A stretch of 64,000 nucleotides of DNA from Defluviitaleaceae bacterium (GCA_009780315.1 WRAH01000001.1:159688-223687), one strand, 5' to 3'; counted from the stretch's first letter, positions 17,124 through 28,372 are shown. Program-made: numbers and translations. The notes: generated from the letters alone by a model not told the origin.

Positions 17124-17525
17124 TTACGATTTTTCGTTTAAAAATTTTCCTAACTCAATATCCACATGACGGATATGTTTAACAATCCAATCAATAATGG
17201 ATTTATTCAGTTGTAATGTAAAAGCGGCAGATGGCCCATTTTGATTATACTCAAGTTTCAGCTTATTGAAAGCTTCAACAAACTGCTTATGCTGGTCACG
17301 ATGCCAGTCATATTTGGGATAACCTGATTTGCGTTGCAATGCTTCTTCATCCCGAAAATGGGCGTTGATGTAATCGCCCAAAAACTTAAAAGTTTTATCC
17401 GTTTCTTCTTTGCTTACGGACTTCATACCCATAGCCACTACATCATTGATTCTTTTAAACAGTTCCTTATGTTGCGTATCAATTTGGGACACTTTTGTTT
17501 CCAAGTCTGGTGTAAATTTAACCAT
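17124..17525 (-). CDS. Bacteriohemerythrin
   Basis: A 133-residue four-helix di-iron oxygen-binding protein. All expected ligands are visible in order: the His of DTQHKELF, H..E in AHFRDEE, H..H in WHRDQHKQF, and H and D in KHIRHVDIELG. Such proteins bind O2 and act as oxygen scavengers or sensors in anaerobes. The ATG at 17525 is preferred; an ATG at 17537 would abut the GGGAG site with no spacing. It is monocistronic and convergent with the AIM24-like gene. Confidence 0.93.
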   Translation of the reverse strand: MVKFTPDLETKVSQIDTQHKELFKRINDVVAMGMKSVSKEETDKTFKFLGDYINAHFRDEEALQRKSGYPKYDWHRDQHKQFVEAFNKLKLEYNQNGPSAAFTLQLNKSIIDWIVKHIRHVDIELGKFLNEKS

Positions 17526-17707
17526 TATAATTTGCATCTCCCTTCAATGCAATTATCTAGTGATAATTATTATCAATAATATCAATAAAAACTGTATTTG
17601 TCAACAGGTAATCTAAACTATTTTTAGCTTCACACATACAAGAAACCCTTTACATTTTCGTGACAATATCTTAGCATATAGTCATCATCATGTGAGGGGA
17701 TTTTTTT

Positions 17708-19558
17708 ATGATTAAAACAGTTAAAGAATCTGGGTTTTGCTATGGCGTTCAAGGGGCAATACATAAAGCGAATGCTCAACAGGGTTCAAATATCTATATC
17801 TATGGTGATTTAGTCAATAATCAGCATGTGATGGATAGGTACCGCAAAAAAGGCTTTAAAGTTGTAGAAACTATCAATGAAATACCCAACAACAGCACCG
17901 TAATCATCCGCGCCCATGGTATTCCTCGCAAGGATTATGAAGTGCTGGCAAAAAAAAATGCAAAAATTATCGACTGCACTTGTCCAAAGGTTAAAAATAT
18001 CCATAAAATCGTCAGTGATAAACCTCGCGTTATCATTATAGGAAAGCACAATCACCCCGAAACCATAGGCACTCACGGCTGGTGTAAAGAAGGTGCGGCA
18101 ATCATTGTAACAGAAGCGTCTCACTTACATGATATAGAAAGTGATACCAAACCTATATGTGTTGTGGGTCAAACCACTTGTAAAAAGGCGTGGTGGGACA
18201 AAGCTGTAGCACAAATCACTGCAAAATTCCCCCATGCAGAAATTCATGATACCTTGTGTGATGTCACTGCCAAGCGTATTACAAAAGCAACTGAAATGGC
18301 AAAAGAGTCAGACATCATGGTAGTGGTAGGAGACAAAAAAAGTGCAAACTCCCTTGAACTGTACGAAGCCTGTAAACTAGAATGTCCAACCACATTATTT
18401 GTATCATCACTAGAGGAGATGTTAAACGTGAAAAACTTTCCTGAAACAGGTCTACGCATTGGGTTGGCTGGAAGTGCCTCTGCCCCGGCAGATATTATTG
18501 AAGATATCCATGGTTTTTTACTGTTTACAAATTTTTTAGCACAAGCAAAAAATGAAATTGAAACAGCCGCAGACGAATATCTGCAAAAGGTCATCGTATC
18601 TGTCAAAGGCAAGGCTTTCTTACCCGAAGCAATAAAGGATTTCTATGACCAAAACCAAGGGGGAAAGCGCATTCGCGGTGCAATGATAAAGCTAGGTGCA
18701 GAAATAGCAGGCGAAAAATCCGATGGATTTTTACCTGTGGCGATGGCGTATGAGCTTTTTCAAACCGCCATTTTAATTCACGATGATATTATTGATAAAA
18801 GCCCCATGCGCCGCGGGCGTGCCACGATTCACACCGCAGAAAGTGACCCTCATTTTGGCAATAGCCGCGCAATATGTATTGGAGATTATGGGTTGTTTCT
18901 AGCCAATAAAATCCTGGCAGAGTCCAACATACCTCCTGAAACACTCATCAAAATCTTCCGTCTATTTTCACAAATTCAGTTAACCACATTAGAAGGCGAA
19001 ATCATGGATGTGTCTTTACCAATGCACCCTATAGACATTCCTGATGATTACGAAAATTTTACAAATACAGTAGGGCATATTTTTGAATATAAAACAGCAT
19101 GGTACACTTTGGTTGGTCCAATCATGCTTGGTGCAATTTACAGCGGTGCAGATGATAACCTACTCAATCTTTTGCATGACATCACAATGCCTTTAGGCAT
19201 TGCCTTTCAAATAAAAGACGACCTTTTAGGTATCTATGGCAGTGAAGAATCCCTAGGCAAACCTGCATTATCAGATATTCATGAGAAAAAACAAACTTTG
19301 CTCTATGGCTATGCCTATAAACACGCCACCGAAGCACAACGCGTCGCCCTAGACGCAATCTATGGAAATCCAACGGCAACCATTCAAGATTTAGACACTG
19401 TACGTGAAATTTTTGAAGCCACAGGCGCAAAACTTTATGCAGACAATGAAATCGAGCGGTTATCTAAAATCAGCCTTCATTTAATAAACACCATGCCCGA
19501 GGCACACAAAACCATACTGCAAGGGCTGGTGCATTATCTTATTACACGAAAATTCTAA
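17708..19558 (+). CDS. ispH: IspH - polyprenyl synthase fusion protein
   Basis: A 616-residue two-domain enzyme. Residues 1 to about 275 are IspH (HMBPP reductase, last MEP-pathway step). They have the 4Fe-4S cysteines C11, C92 and C184, H40, H70 and H116, the E118 proton donor in HNHPETIGT, S212/N214 in SANS, and S258 in SASAP. Residues about 305-616 are a trans-prenyltransferase, with GGKRIR at 318-323, a first Asp motif DDIID at 359-363 with RRGR, and a second at DD 504-505 in QIKDDLLG. Residues before the first Asp motif are small (I355, A354), which suggests a longer-chain product. One frame runs through the junction without a stop. The fusion would couple IPP/DMAPP supply to chain elongation. 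Confidence 0.93.
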   Translation: MIKTVKESGFCYGVQGAIHKANAQQGSNIYIYGDLVNNQHVMDRYRKKGFKVVETINEIPNNSTVIIRAHGIPRKDYEVLAKKNAKIIDCTCPKVKNIHKIVSDKPRVIIIGKHNHPETIGTHGWCKEGAAIIVTEASHLHDIESDTKPICVVGQTTCKKAWWDKAVAQITAKFPHAEIHDTLCDVTAKRITKATEMAKESDIMVVVGDKKSANSLELYEACKLECPTTLFVSSLEEMLNVKNFPETGLRIGLAGSASAPADIIEDIHGFLLFTNFLAQAKNEIETAADEYLQKVIVSVKGKAFLPEAIKDFYDQNQGGKRIRGAMIKLGAEIAGEKSDGFLPVAMAYELFQTAILIHDDIIDKSPMRRGRATIHTAESDPHFGNSRAICIGDYGLFLANKILAESNIPPETLIKIFRLFSQIQLTTLEGEIMDVSLPMHPIDIPDDYENFTNTVGHIFEYKTAWYTLVGPIMLGAIYSGADDNLLNLLHDITMPLGIAFQIKDDLLGIYGSEESLGKPALSDIHEKKQTLLYGYAYKHATEAQRVALDAIYGNPTATIQDLDTVREIFEATGAKLYADNEIERLSKISLHLINTMPEAHKTILQGLVHYLITRKF

Positions 19559-19561
19559 ACA

Positions 19562-20818
19562 TTAGTGCAGTCCAAGACTACTGTTAATTGCTTCCTCTGG
19601 AGTCATTATTCCAGTGACTACATATGGAATATACTCAAAAAGCGTTCGGCGTACTTGTGTGGGCAACTTATCTTGTACCGCAGCAACCACCCCTGTTGTG
19701 TTGCGTGTCATTTCAATAGCAGACCGTGTAAAAGCATTCGCATTTTCAGGCGGCATGACACCATCCTCCAACGCTGTAATGGCCAAAGTGCCAAAGGATG
19801 CTATGACTTCATCCGTAGTTAATGCCATTACAAATTCTACACTGGCTTGACGACGAGCAGGGTCATTCCATGCACTTCTGGTAATGTAGTACCCCATAGA
19901 CAGCCCGCCTATGATATCCCTTGGGTCTCTTGCTTCCCGCGCAGGCACAAATGTGACTGCAAAATCATCTATATTTTCAGCATACCGCTCAAACCATCCC
20001 ATTTTCCATGAGCCGTCTACCATAAACGCTGCTTGGTGTTCAATCATCAGCATTCCTGTTTCATGGTCAGTTGCAGTTAAAGTGTTTACAGGTAAAAAAC
20101 CTCTGTTGTACAAATATTGTATATCTCTAAGCCCATCTGCCCACGCCATGCTTATATCGTCGCCAGCATATCTTGGCAATGAAAGATGATTCGTCATGCC
20201 CCCATTGTTGAATATCGCAAACTCAAACCAATAATGGGGTATCTCGTAAAGAGACAAGGCGATAGGTGTATACCCTGCGTCAAGTATGGCTTGGCTATCC
20301 AAAAGAAATTGCGCCCATGTATAGTCCCCACCAGGAAAATCCACCCCGCTGGATTCCAATACACGCAAATTAACAAATAGCCCCTGCCAAAAGCCATTTA
20401 CCGGCACTGAATATTGCCGTCCATCCGCTGGAGACACAGGCAAAAGCGAGTCTCTCATATTTGAAGCAAAGTCTGGAAACTCAGCACGAATTTCACTGAT
20501 TGGAACAAAATAGTTATTTAGCACAAGTTCATCTGCATCTGCACCAGTAAAAAAGAACAACACATCAGGTATATTTCCCCCATGAAAATCCTTTACCACT
20601 TGCGCTTTCCACTCCTCATTGATGACTTCTGCCCACACATGGTTTACTGTATAGCCTGTTGCTTCCTCAAAAGCAGTATAGGCTTCTGTAAATACTAAAG
20701 TACCGTCATGATGCCCAAAGGATGTAACCACCGTGATGGTGGTCGTCAAATCTTCTTCCCGTGAACAACCAACCAAGACTATCAGTAAAATAATCGCCAA
20801 TAGTAAAAACTGTCTCAT
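19562..20818 (-). CDS. ABC-type solute-binding lipoprotein (family 1)
   Basis: A 418-residue extracellular solute-binding lipoprotein, with signal sequence MRQFLLLAIILLIVL and lipobox VGC (Cys at 18). TVVTSFGHHDG, FEEATGYTVNHVW, a Trp/Tyr-rich middle and GLSMGYYITRSAW resemble sugar-binding family 1 proteins. No permease or ATPase gene lies nearby. It follows the hybrid sensor kinase by 17 bases on the same strand, with GGGGGA before its ATG. It may present a ligand to the kinase rather than feed a transporter; that is inference. It ends 3 bases from the convergent ispH fusion gene. Confidence 0.85.
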   Translation of the reverse strand: MRQFLLLAIILLIVLVGCSREEDLTTTITVVTSFGHHDGTLVFTEAYTAFEEATGYTVNHVWAEVINEEWKAQVVKDFHGGNIPDVLFFFTGADADELVLNNYFVPISEIRAEFPDFASNMRDSLLPVSPADGRQYSVPVNGFWQGLFVNLRVLESSGVDFPGGDYTWAQFLLDSQAILDAGYTPIALSLYEIPHYWFEFAIFNNGGMTNHLSLPRYAGDDISMAWADGLRDIQYLYNRGFLPVNTLTATDHETGMLMIEHQAAFMVDGSWKMGWFERYAENIDDFAVTFVPAREARDPRDIIGGLSMGYYITRSAWNDPARRQASVEFVMALTTDEVIASFGTLAITALEDGVMPPENANAFTRSAIEMTRNTTGVVAAVQDKLPTQVRRTLFEYIPYVVTGIMTPEEAINSSLGLH

Positions 20819-20835
20819 GACTCAATCCCCCTATT

Positions 20836-23268
20836 TTAAGTACATTGCATACATAATCCTTCAATGGTTTCCATTAAATTTTCCATATCAATTGGCTTTG
20901 CAACATGGGCATTCATGCCCGATATTAAAGCAAGCTCTATATCTGCTTGCATTGCGTTGGCGGTCATGGCTACAATCGTGACCTTTTTACTATCCTCACG
21001 CGCCATGGCGCGTATGACTTTTGCCGCTTCACAACCATCCATTTCCGGCATTTGCATATCCATTAAAATCAAGTCAAAATGTGCTGGAGGTGATGAAGAA
21101 AACATATCCACAGCTTCCCGCCCATTTGAAGCTTCTTCATAGATGATACCTGTGCCAGCCAACATTTCTGTCACGATAACGCGGTTTATTTCAATATCAT
21201 CACATATGAGTGCGCGCAAAGTTGAAAAGTCATAAACGACTGACGCTGTATTTGATATATCTTTTTTATTAGGCTTTTTACAAATATTCAGGCGGATTTC
21301 AAAAAAGAATGTACTGCCTTTGCCTTGTTCACTTTCTACCTTAATGTTTCCGCCCATCAGTTCCACAATACTTTTTGAAATAAAAAGCCCAAGACCAGTG
21401 CCGCCAAAGCGTTTTGTGATACTCATATCTGCTTGTTCAAACGCACGGAACAGTTTAGAACTTTGTTCCTCACTCATACCTATCCCTTGGTCAGCCACTT
21501 GAAAATGATATATGGCTATCCCTTCATCATCTACAGTGGATTGGACTACATCCAGTCTCACACTGCCACCATTTGTCGAAAATTTGATGGCATTGGATAA
21601 CAAGTTGATTAACACTTGGTTAAGTTTTAATGCATCTGCCATCACCCAATTTTCACTAATATCTACATTTGCAGTGATAGACACATTGTTTTGTGATGCT
21701 TTTGCTTGCATCATAGAAACCACATTAAAAATATTCTCCGAAAGCATTGTGGCATCTTCGTCTAACCCAAGCTTGCCTTCTTCAATTTTAGACATGTCCA
21801 AAACCGCATTTAAAATGCCCATCAGATGGTTTGATGAACTTTCTATATTTTGCATATATCTTTTAACTTTATCAAAATCATTTGAGTGACGTGCAATTTG
21901 TGTCATGCCTATGACTGCATTCATGGGTGTACGTATTTCATGACTTATATTAGACAAAAATTCTGTCTTGGCGCGGTTCGCCTTTTCTGATTCTGTCTTT
22001 GCCCTCACAAGCTCTGTTACATCTGCCATCGTCAGCATGACATTAAAATCATCCAAATCAGCATTGGGCACACGCTTTAGGGCAACTTCATATGCGTATT
22101 CTTCACTATCATCATAGGATTTTAATGTAATTGATGTGATAACGCTTTCATGATTTGTAAAAGCTTTGGTGATACTTGTGTGCATATTATCATCCGTGGA
22201 TATGATGATTTTCAAAAACTCCTCATTTTCAATGCCTGTGCGCACAAAAACTTCACGCATCGCTTGATTTTCATATATAAACCGTCCCATTGAATTAAAG
22301 AATGCGATAGACACAGGAATAATATCTAGGTGATTAGAAAATGTATCCAAAAGCATGTTGACCCCATGAACCATTTTGTAATAATTACCTTTATAGCCTG
22401 CATCATATACGCGCTCATTTAAAAATCCTGCACTTGCCATCTTGAGTACGTTAAAGTTAGCATCTATAACATCAGACATGGACTCTGCGGCATGTTTTAA
22501 TGCCCTGCCAATTTGCCCTATTTCTGTTTTATCATTTACAAGCCCTCCAACATAGGTTTCACCATTAGAAAGGGCTTCTGATGCTGCAATGGTTTTTTTC
22601 ACTGCGCGGTTTGTATATATGACGACAAATATCCATATACAAAGCATAAGCACCAAAACAGACCCAGCAATGACCACAACCAATGTGGTAGTTCTTACAT
22701 AGCTAAGTCTTGATTCTTCAAGATAAACCATTGCCTGCTGTTCACTGCGGTAAACAAGCTCACTTAAAATGTCTTGAATCACCTCGCCTCTTGGTAATAC
22801 TAAATCATATAAACGCTCGATTGCAGCATCATCTTGACCATTGATTGCAAATTGAGTCACATTGTGTATTTCTATCGCCCAGTTAGAGGCTTCGATACTC
22901 ATTTGTGCGACAAGACGAAATTCATCTGAATCTAGCTGGTTTTCATCAACCATCAGTTGAATATAGTTATTGATATTGCGCCGTATAGTTTCTAAGTAGT
23001 GATGCATTTCATGAAACAGTGCGTCCAATATATCAGGGTCGTCTTCTATGATGACATCCCGCACTTTATTGCTGACCATCCATGAGCTTGTGGTTATTTC
23101 GTTAATATGTATCATAGGCATGACGTTGTGATAAGTCTTGTCACGCACGATTGCATTCATGGAGGACACGTTGACATATACAACTACGCCAATGGAAATA
23201 AATGCAATCACTGAGACACAAAAAATTCCAAGTAACATAGTTTGTATCTTTAAATTCTTTGTGGTCAT
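20836..23268 (-). CDS. Membrane hybrid sensor histidine kinase with receiver
   Basis: An 810-residue protein. TM1 lies at about residues 10-35. An extracytoplasmic helical domain (about 36-195, like 4HB_MCP sensors) precedes TM2 at about 197-222 and a HAMP segment. A PAS-like region (about 310-420) follows, then HisKA with the phospho-His in [17 protein letters not shown], HATPase_c ([22 protein letters not shown]), and a C-terminal receiver ([11 protein letters not shown], phospho-Asp in [13 protein letters not shown], then the Lys of VAKPID). Sensing is probably periplasmic. The operon partner is the solute-binding lipoprotein. No DNA-binding regulator lies next to it. Confidence 0.92.
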   Translation of the reverse strand: MTTKNLKIQTMLLGIFCVSVIAFISIGVVVYVNVSSMNAIVRDKTYHNVMPMIHINEITTSSWMVSNKVRDVIIEDDPDILDALFHEMHHYLETIRRNINNYIQLMVDENQLDSDEFRLVAQMSIEASNWAIEIHNVTQFAINGQDDAAIERLYDLVLPRGEVIQDILSELVYRSEQQAMVYLEESRLSYVRTTTLVVVIAGSVLVLMLCIWIFVVIYTNRAVKKTIAASEALSNGETYVGGLVNDKTEIGQIGRALKHAAESMSDVIDANFNVLKMASAGFLNERVYDAGYKGNYYKMVHGVNMLLDTFSNHLDIIPVSIAFFNSMGRFIYENQAMREVFVRTGIENEEFLKIIISTDDNMHTSITKAFTNHESVITSITLKSYDDSEEYAYEVALKRVPNADLDDFNVMLTMADVTELVRAKTESEKANRAKTEFLSNISHEIRTPMNAVIGMTQIARHSNDFDKVKRYMQNIESSSNHLMGILNAVLDMSKIEEGKLGLDEDATMLSENIFNVVSMMQAKASQNNVSITANVDISENWVMADALKLNQVLINLLSNAIKFSTNGGSVRLDVVQSTVDDEGIAIYHFQVADQGIGMSEEQSSKLFRAFEQADMSITKRFGGTGLGLFISKSIVELMGGNIKVESEQGKGSTFFFEIRLNICKKPNKKDISNTASVVYDFSTLRALICDDIEINRVIVTEMLAGTGIIYEEASNGREAVDMFSSSPPAHFDLILMDMQMPEMDGCEAAKVIRAMAREDSKKVTIVAMTANAMQADIELALISGMNAHVAKPIDMENLMETIEGLCMQCT

Positions 23269-23357
23269 TCAATCCATCCCTTATCATTCAAGCTAGACAA
23301 GGTCATTATAACATAGCATATCCTACATATCTACATGTAATAGATTAGGATTTTAAT

Positions 23358-23401
23358 GGAAAAAACAAGCCCCCATTTCAAATGGATAGGCTTATTTTTC
23401 T
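23358..23401 (-). terminator. Terminator downstream of copA
   Basis: An imperfect hairpin with AAGCC/GGCTT and CATTT/AAATG arms and flanking A/T runs, 8 bases past the copA stop. Pairing is imperfect. Confidence 0.5.
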
Positions 23402-23408
23402 CATGTTT

Positions 23409-25667
23409 TCATGTCAACTTTACACGTTTTAGGCGCAGTACATTCATAAGCACAGAAACCGAACTAAAGCTCATTGCTACAGCGGCAACCATGGGACTTA
23501 ACAAAGGGCCGCCAAAAAGGTATAGTGCGCCCATGGCAATGGGAATGCCCAATACATTGTATGCAAATGCCCAGAAAAGATTTTGTTTGATGTTGCGCAT
23601 TGTGCGCTTACTTAAATAGATGGCTTGAGAAACGCCCTGCAAATCGCCGCGCATGAGTACAATTTCTGCTGATTCTATGGCTACGTCTGTGCCGCCGCCT
23701 ATGGCAATACCAACATCTGCCTGCACCAGTGCAGGCGCGTCATTGATTCCATCACCAACCATGGCTACAATTTGCCCTTGGGCTTGTAATTTCTTCACGT
23801 TTTCCGCCTTGTCGCTTGGCAACACTTCTGCCAGTACAGACTGTATACCCGCTTGTTTTGCTACAGCTTCAGCCGTGCGCTTGTTGTCACCTGTCAGCAT
23901 GACCACATTGATTCCCATAGATTCTAACCGTTCAATTGCCGCTTTGCTGGTAGGTTTTATCACATCTGCCACGGCAATAATGCCGGCGGCTTCGCCATTT
24001 ATCGCCATGTACATAGGGGTTTTGCCCTCGTTTGCAAGGGTATTGCTGTCATTATCATATTCAGTGATGTTGATTTCACGGGTTGCCATGAGTTTTTTGT
24101 TTCCTATCAGAATATCAAAGCCATCGATACGGGCTTCAATGCCTTGCCCTGTGATGGAATTAAAGTGTTCTGGTTCAGGCAACATACCGAACTTCTCCAT
24201 ACCATGGCTTACGATGGCTTCACCTAAAGGATGTTCGGAAGACTTTTCTGCCGCCGCCGCCAGTCGTAAAATTTCATCAACAGCATGGTTTCCATTAGCA
24301 ATGATATCTGTCACATGGGGTTTACCTTCTGTTACTGTGCCTGTTTTATCCAAGATAACGGTCTGGATTTTGTGGGCAGTTTCAAGGGATTCTCCTCCCT
24401 TTATTAAAATCCCGTTTTCTGCACCCTTACCTGTACCAACCATGATTGCAGTGGGCGTGGCAAGTCCAAGGGCGCAGGGACATGCAATAACCAGTACAGA
24501 CACTAAAATCGTCAGTGAAAAAGCAATTTCCTGCCCTGAAATAAACCATGCAGCACCTGCCAAAATCGCCACGATAATGACCACGTGAACAAAATGCCCA
24601 GAAATAATATCTGCCAACCGTGCAATGGGGGCTTTTGAATTTTGTGCATCTTCCACAAGCTTTACAATTTGGGAAAGTACAGTATCCTTACCCACCTTGG
24701 TTGCGCGATACTGAATCGCACCGTTTTTGTTAATGCTTGCGCCAATAATTGAATCACCAATGTTTTTATTCACTGGCATACTTTCCCCTGTCAGCATAGA
24801 TTCGTCAACAGCCGTCTGCCCGCTTATGACAATACCATCTACAGGCATTTTTTCACCTGGGCGCACAGCAATAATATCATCAACCACCACATCTTCAATG
24901 GCTATTTCCATCTCAACACCGCCACGCACAACTTTTGCAGTTTTTGGTGCAAGCCCCATCAGCTTTTTTATGGCTTCAGAGGTACGCCCTTTTGCCTTGG
25001 CTTCCATGTATTTTCCAAGTACGATAAGGGTCAAAATAACTGCCGCTGTTTCATAATAAAACATATTATGGGCATCTAGAAATATGTTTTCACCTGTCAA
25101 CCATAGGCTGTACAAAAATGCCACAAGGGTTCCCTTGGCAATCAGTGAATCCATATTGGGGTGTCCTTTAAATAGCGCACGAAAACCATTTTTAAAACAC
25201 CCGTGATTTACAACCATTACAGGAATTGTCATAAGTAGCTGTGCTATTCCGTTAAAAACAGGATAATGCATAGGGTCAAAATTCGGTGGAATCCACTCAA
25301 GCCCCAAATAGTAAAGGGTCATAGGAATCATGGAAAAGAGTGTCAGCGGCACTGTAAATATTGCAGAAATGATAAACCGCCGCCAAAGTTCCGCCATTTC
25401 ATCTGCTTTACGAAGGGCTGATTCTTCGGCTTCGGCAGAAAGTGTTGCTTCCTTTTCTGGCAGGTGCAGTGCAAATCCACCTCGGGCAACTTGGGCAAAT
25501 ATTTTTTCTAAACTTATCACGCTTTCATCAAATACCAGCATCAGTTTTTCTGTGCCCAAGTTAACTTGCCCGCTTGTTACACCTACTTGTTTGTTTACAA
25601 TGCGCTCAACATTCCGCGCACAAGCGGCGCAGGTCATACCGCTTATATTTAGTGTTAATGTTGTCAT
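23409..25667 (-). CDS. copA: Copper-translocating P1B-type ATPase
   Basis: A 752-residue Cu(I) efflux ATPase. One N-terminal heavy-metal domain carries GMTCAACA (Cys 13 and 16). The membrane CPC motif is in [15 protein letters not shown]. The phosphorylation site is DKTGT, with TGES in the actuator domain, SEHPLGEA (the HP motif of P1B pumps) and [10 protein letters not shown] in the hinge. Eight membrane segments are visible. It lies 13 bases after csoR on the same strand, a common copper-regulated pair. No copZ chaperone is seen. Confidence 0.95.
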   Translation of the reverse strand: MTTLTLNISGMTCAACARNVERIVNKQVGVTSGQVNLGTEKLMLVFDESVISLEKIFAQVARGGFALHLPEKEATLSAEAEESALRKADEMAELWRRFIISAIFTVPLTLFSMIPMTLYYLGLEWIPPNFDPMHYPVFNGIAQLLMTIPVMVVNHGCFKNGFRALFKGHPNMDSLIAKGTLVAFLYSLWLTGENIFLDAHNMFYYETAAVILTLIVLGKYMEAKAKGRTSEAIKKLMGLAPKTAKVVRGGVEMEIAIEDVVVDDIIAVRPGEKMPVDGIVISGQTAVDESMLTGESMPVNKNIGDSIIGASINKNGAIQYRATKVGKDTVLSQIVKLVEDAQNSKAPIARLADIISGHFVHVVIIVAILAGAAWFISGQEIAFSLTILVSVLVIACPCALGLATPTAIMVGTGKGAENGILIKGGESLETAHKIQTVILDKTGTVTEGKPHVTDIIANGNHAVDEILRLAAAAEKSSEHPLGEAIVSHGMEKFGMLPEPEHFNSITGQGIEARIDGFDILIGNKKLMATREINITEYDNDSNTLANEGKTPMYMAINGEAAGIIAVADVIKPTSKAAIERLESMGINVVMLTGDNKRTAEAVAKQAGIQSVLAEVLPSDKAENVKKLQAQGQIVAMVGDGINDAPALVQADVGIAIGGGTDVAIESAEIVLMRGDLQGVSQAIYLSKRTMRNIKQNLFWAFAYNVLGIPIAMGALYLFGGPLLSPMVAAVAMSFSSVSVLMNVLRLKRVKLT

Positions 25668-25680
25668 TTTAATCTCCCTT

Positions 25681-25941
25681 TTATTTCAACATTCTGCCAA
25701 TCGTTTTAATAAATTCATCAACAACGTCTTCATCACCATCTTGCAATTTTTCAGTAACACAGGTACGCATGTGGCTTTCAAGCAAAATTTTTGCAACAGC
25801 GTTCATGCCTGACTTGACTGCGGTGATTTGGGTGAGTACATCATCACAGTACTCCCCGCGCTCTATCATAGATTTTACGCCTTTGACCTGACCCTCAATA
25901 CGGTTAAGTCGTGTCACTAAGTCTTTTTTTATTTTTTCCAT
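25681..25941 (-). CDS. csoR: CsoR-family copper-sensing repressor
   Basis: An 86-residue all-helical repressor of the CsoR/FrmR family (DUF156). The Cu(I) triad Cys-x-His-x3-Cys is visible as C32 in GEYCDDVL, H57 in ESHMRTC and C61. It starts [22 protein letters not shown], as in the family. Copper binding releases the operator, derepressing copA, which follows after 13 bases. A matching palindrome lies 43 bases upstream of its start. Confidence 0.92.
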   Translation of the reverse strand: MEKIKKDLVTRLNRIEGQVKGVKSMIERGEYCDDVLTQITAVKSGMNAVAKILLESHMRTCVTEKLQDGDEDVVDEFIKTIGRMLK

Positions 25942-25983
25942 GGTATGATTATGCTCCTTTCGTGATTCCTAAAAAAATTATAG

Positions 25984-26002
25984 CATACCCCCGTAAGGTA
26001 TG
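25984..26002. promoter_or_regulatory. Candidate CsoR operator
   Basis: CATACC (25984-25989) and GGTATG (25997-26002) form a symmetric site with a C-rich centre, like the GC-centred palindromes bound by CsoR proteins. It sits in the divergent csoR/GH65 promoter region. Confidence 0.6.
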
Positions 26003-26063
26003 TCAAATATTTTTTATATAGGGTATAGTATTTTTATAAAGTCATAATCTTGGAGGCGTTCAA

Positions 26064-28343
26064 ATGAATAATGCAAAGTTCCCAATTCATCCGTGGAAGA
26101 TTACAGAAATAGGTTTCAACCCGCAACACCTTGCAGAAAATGAATCCGTTTTTGCCCTTGCCAATGGATATCTAGGCTTTAGAGGCAATTTAGAAGAAGA
26201 TGCCCCTACTGGCACACGAAGCATTAAGGGCACATACATCAATGGGGTATATGATACTGCGCCCATACTTTATGGTGAATCAGCCTATGCCTTTGCTAAA
26301 AATAGTCAAACCATTTCCCACGTGGCTGAAACCAAGGGTTTTACAATAAAAGCTGACGGCGAACATGTTACATTTTCCCAAAGTCTAACCAATCATGTAA
26401 GAGAACTGGATTTATATACAGGCATTTTGACACGCACCTTCTCGTACAAAACAAAAAAAGGCGGGTCAATAAAGGTACAAATAGAACGGTTAGTCAGCCA
26501 AGAAAATAAACACCTTGCCGCAATGCGTCTGAAAATCACAGGAATTTCAGGGGGGTGTGATGTAGAGGTTACATCTGGTGTGTATAAGCCTGAGTTTGAA
26601 ATAGCCAAAAGTGATGACCCTCGTACAGCCACAGGCAAAGACATGAATATGATTTTAACTACCAGCGGTACATTCAAACCACACTATGGTGCATATACTG
26701 TGCTGGCAACCAAGTCCAGCGGAATGTCTGTAGCCGCTGCAATAACCCATCAAGTCACCAATGCAAAAGCAACCCCCACTGGTGAAAGTGCATGGACATT
26801 CAAGGGCAACACAAGTCAAGAGATTATTGTAGAAAAATTTGCAACATACTATTCTGGTGAAAGTAAAAATTTTGATGCAAAACAATGCCGAGATGAAGCA
26901 CTGTCCGCCGCAGATACTCAAAGTTATGACACATTTGCAGCGCAACAAAAGACCTTTTATAAAAACTTCTGGGATGAAGTAGGCATGGATATTGTTGGGG
27001 ATGATGCCACACTCCAAGGCCTGCGGTTTAACATGTTTCATCTACTACAATCCACAGGACAGGACGGGCGCACAAATATTGCCGCAAAGGGTTTAACAGG
27101 TTCTGGATATGAAGGGCATTATTTTTGGGATACAGAAATTTACGTCCTGCCATTTATGCTGCATTCCAGCCCACAAATTGCAAAGGCTTTACTCATGTAC
27201 CGTTATTCTATTTTAGACCAAGCACGAGTAAGGGCGAAAGAACTGGGTCACGACAAAGGCGCACTTTATCCATGGCGCACCATTGGCGGAGAAGAATGTT
27301 CTGCATACTATGCCGCAGGAACAGCCCAATACCATATAAACGCAGACATTGCTTATGCTATAGCTTCCTATGTACGTTTTACAAATGACACAGAATTTCT
27401 TTGTAACTATGGCACAGAAATGCTTTTGGAAACCGCACGTCTATGGTATAGCCTAGGTTTTTTTAATACAGAAAAAGGCGGCAAGTTTTGTATCAATCAC
27501 GTGACAGGCCCAGATGAATATAATGCCGTGGTTAACAATAATGTATATACTAATTTGATGGCAAGAGAAAATATGCTAAGTGCCATACGCACGCTCAATG
27601 ACTTGCAGGCGAAAGACCCACAAAAATATACAGCACTTAAAAATAAAACGAACCTTTCAGAGGAAGAAATACAAGACTGGGATAATGCCAGTGAAGCAAT
27701 GTACCTTCCCTATCGTCCAGATACACAAATATTCCCTCAAGATGAAGGCTTTTTAGACCGCAAGCCTATGCCAATCAAGGATATTCCAAAGGAAAACTTC
27801 CCCTTATTGTTGCATTATCACCCCCTTGTCATCTATAGACACAATGTATGTAAGCAAGCCGACCTTGTGCTTGCCATGGTGCTGCTTGGCGATTATTTTA
27901 CAATGGAACAAAAACGGGAAAATTTCCACTTTTATGATGCCGTAACCACCCACGACTCAACATTGTCAAAAGCAGTATTCAGTATTCTCGCCAGTGAAAT
28001 TGGCGAACACCAAAAAGCATATGACTACTTTATGTTTACCGCTCGCTTAGACTTGGACAATACGCACAAAAATACAAAAGACGGCTTACACATGGCAAAC
28101 ATGGCGGGCACTTGGTTGTGTTTAGTTCAAGGCTTTGCAGGAATGCGTTGTTATGGCAATACACTATCTTTTGCACCCCACTTGCCCCAAGGCTGGGAAA
28201 GCTACACATTTAATATGCACTTCCAAGGGCGCACGATAAAGGTTTATGTAGATAAAAGCGGCAGTAAGTTTTCACTTGTTCGTGGGGAATCTATTGAAAT
28301 ATTAGTAGATGGAAAGTCTATTACAGTTCACAGTCAACAATAA
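26064..28343 (+). CDS. Glycoside hydrolase family 65 phosphorylase
   Basis: A 759-residue GH65 protein. Enzymes of this family phosphorolyse alpha-glucobioses (maltose, trehalose, kojibiose, nigerose) to beta-glucose 1-phosphate. The N-terminal beta-sandwich starts at ENESVFALANGYLGFRGNL. The (alpha/alpha)6 barrel includes GYEGHYFWDTEIYVLPF and the general-acid Glu in HVTGPDEYNAVVNNNVYTN. ILASEIGEHQKAYDYF lies in the phosphate-binding region. GGAGG lies 8 bases before the ATG. No beta-phosphoglucomutase is adjacent. The disaccharide specificity cannot be read from the sequence. Confidence 0.92.
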   Translation: MNNAKFPIHPWKITEIGFNPQHLAENESVFALANGYLGFRGNLEEDAPTGTRSIKGTYINGVYDTAPILYGESAYAFAKNSQTISHVAETKGFTIKADGEHVTFSQSLTNHVRELDLYTGILTRTFSYKTKKGGSIKVQIERLVSQENKHLAAMRLKITGISGGCDVEVTSGVYKPEFEIAKSDDPRTATGKDMNMILTTSGTFKPHYGAYTVLATKSSGMSVAAAITHQVTNAKATPTGESAWTFKGNTSQEIIVEKFATYYSGESKNFDAKQCRDEALSAADTQSYDTFAAQQKTFYKNFWDEVGMDIVGDDATLQGLRFNMFHLLQSTGQDGRTNIAAKGLTGSGYEGHYFWDTEIYVLPFMLHSSPQIAKALLMYRYSILDQARVRAKELGHDKGALYPWRTIGGEECSAYYAAGTAQYHINADIAYAIASYVRFTNDTEFLCNYGTEMLLETARLWYSLGFFNTEKGGKFCINHVTGPDEYNAVVNNNVYTNLMARENMLSAIRTLNDLQAKDPQKYTALKNKTNLSEEEIQDWDNASEAMYLPYRPDTQIFPQDEGFLDRKPMPIKDIPKENFPLLLHYHPLVIYRHNVCKQADLVLAMVLLGDYFTMEQKRENFHFYDAVTTHDSTLSKAVFSILASEIGEHQKAYDYFMFTARLDLDNTHKNTKDGLHMANMAGTWLCLVQGFAGMRCYGNTLSFAPHLPQGWESYTFNMHFQGRTIKVYVDKSGSKFSLVRGESIEILVDGKSITVHSQQ

Positions 28344-28372
28344 CGTAACAACTGAAGCATACGCTGGCAGAA

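Noticed and set aside
23653..24588. 311-codon open frame on the plus strand across copA
   Set aside because: Antisense shadow of the CopA coding region; low-complexity Ala/Pro/Ser/Ile composition and no ribosome site.
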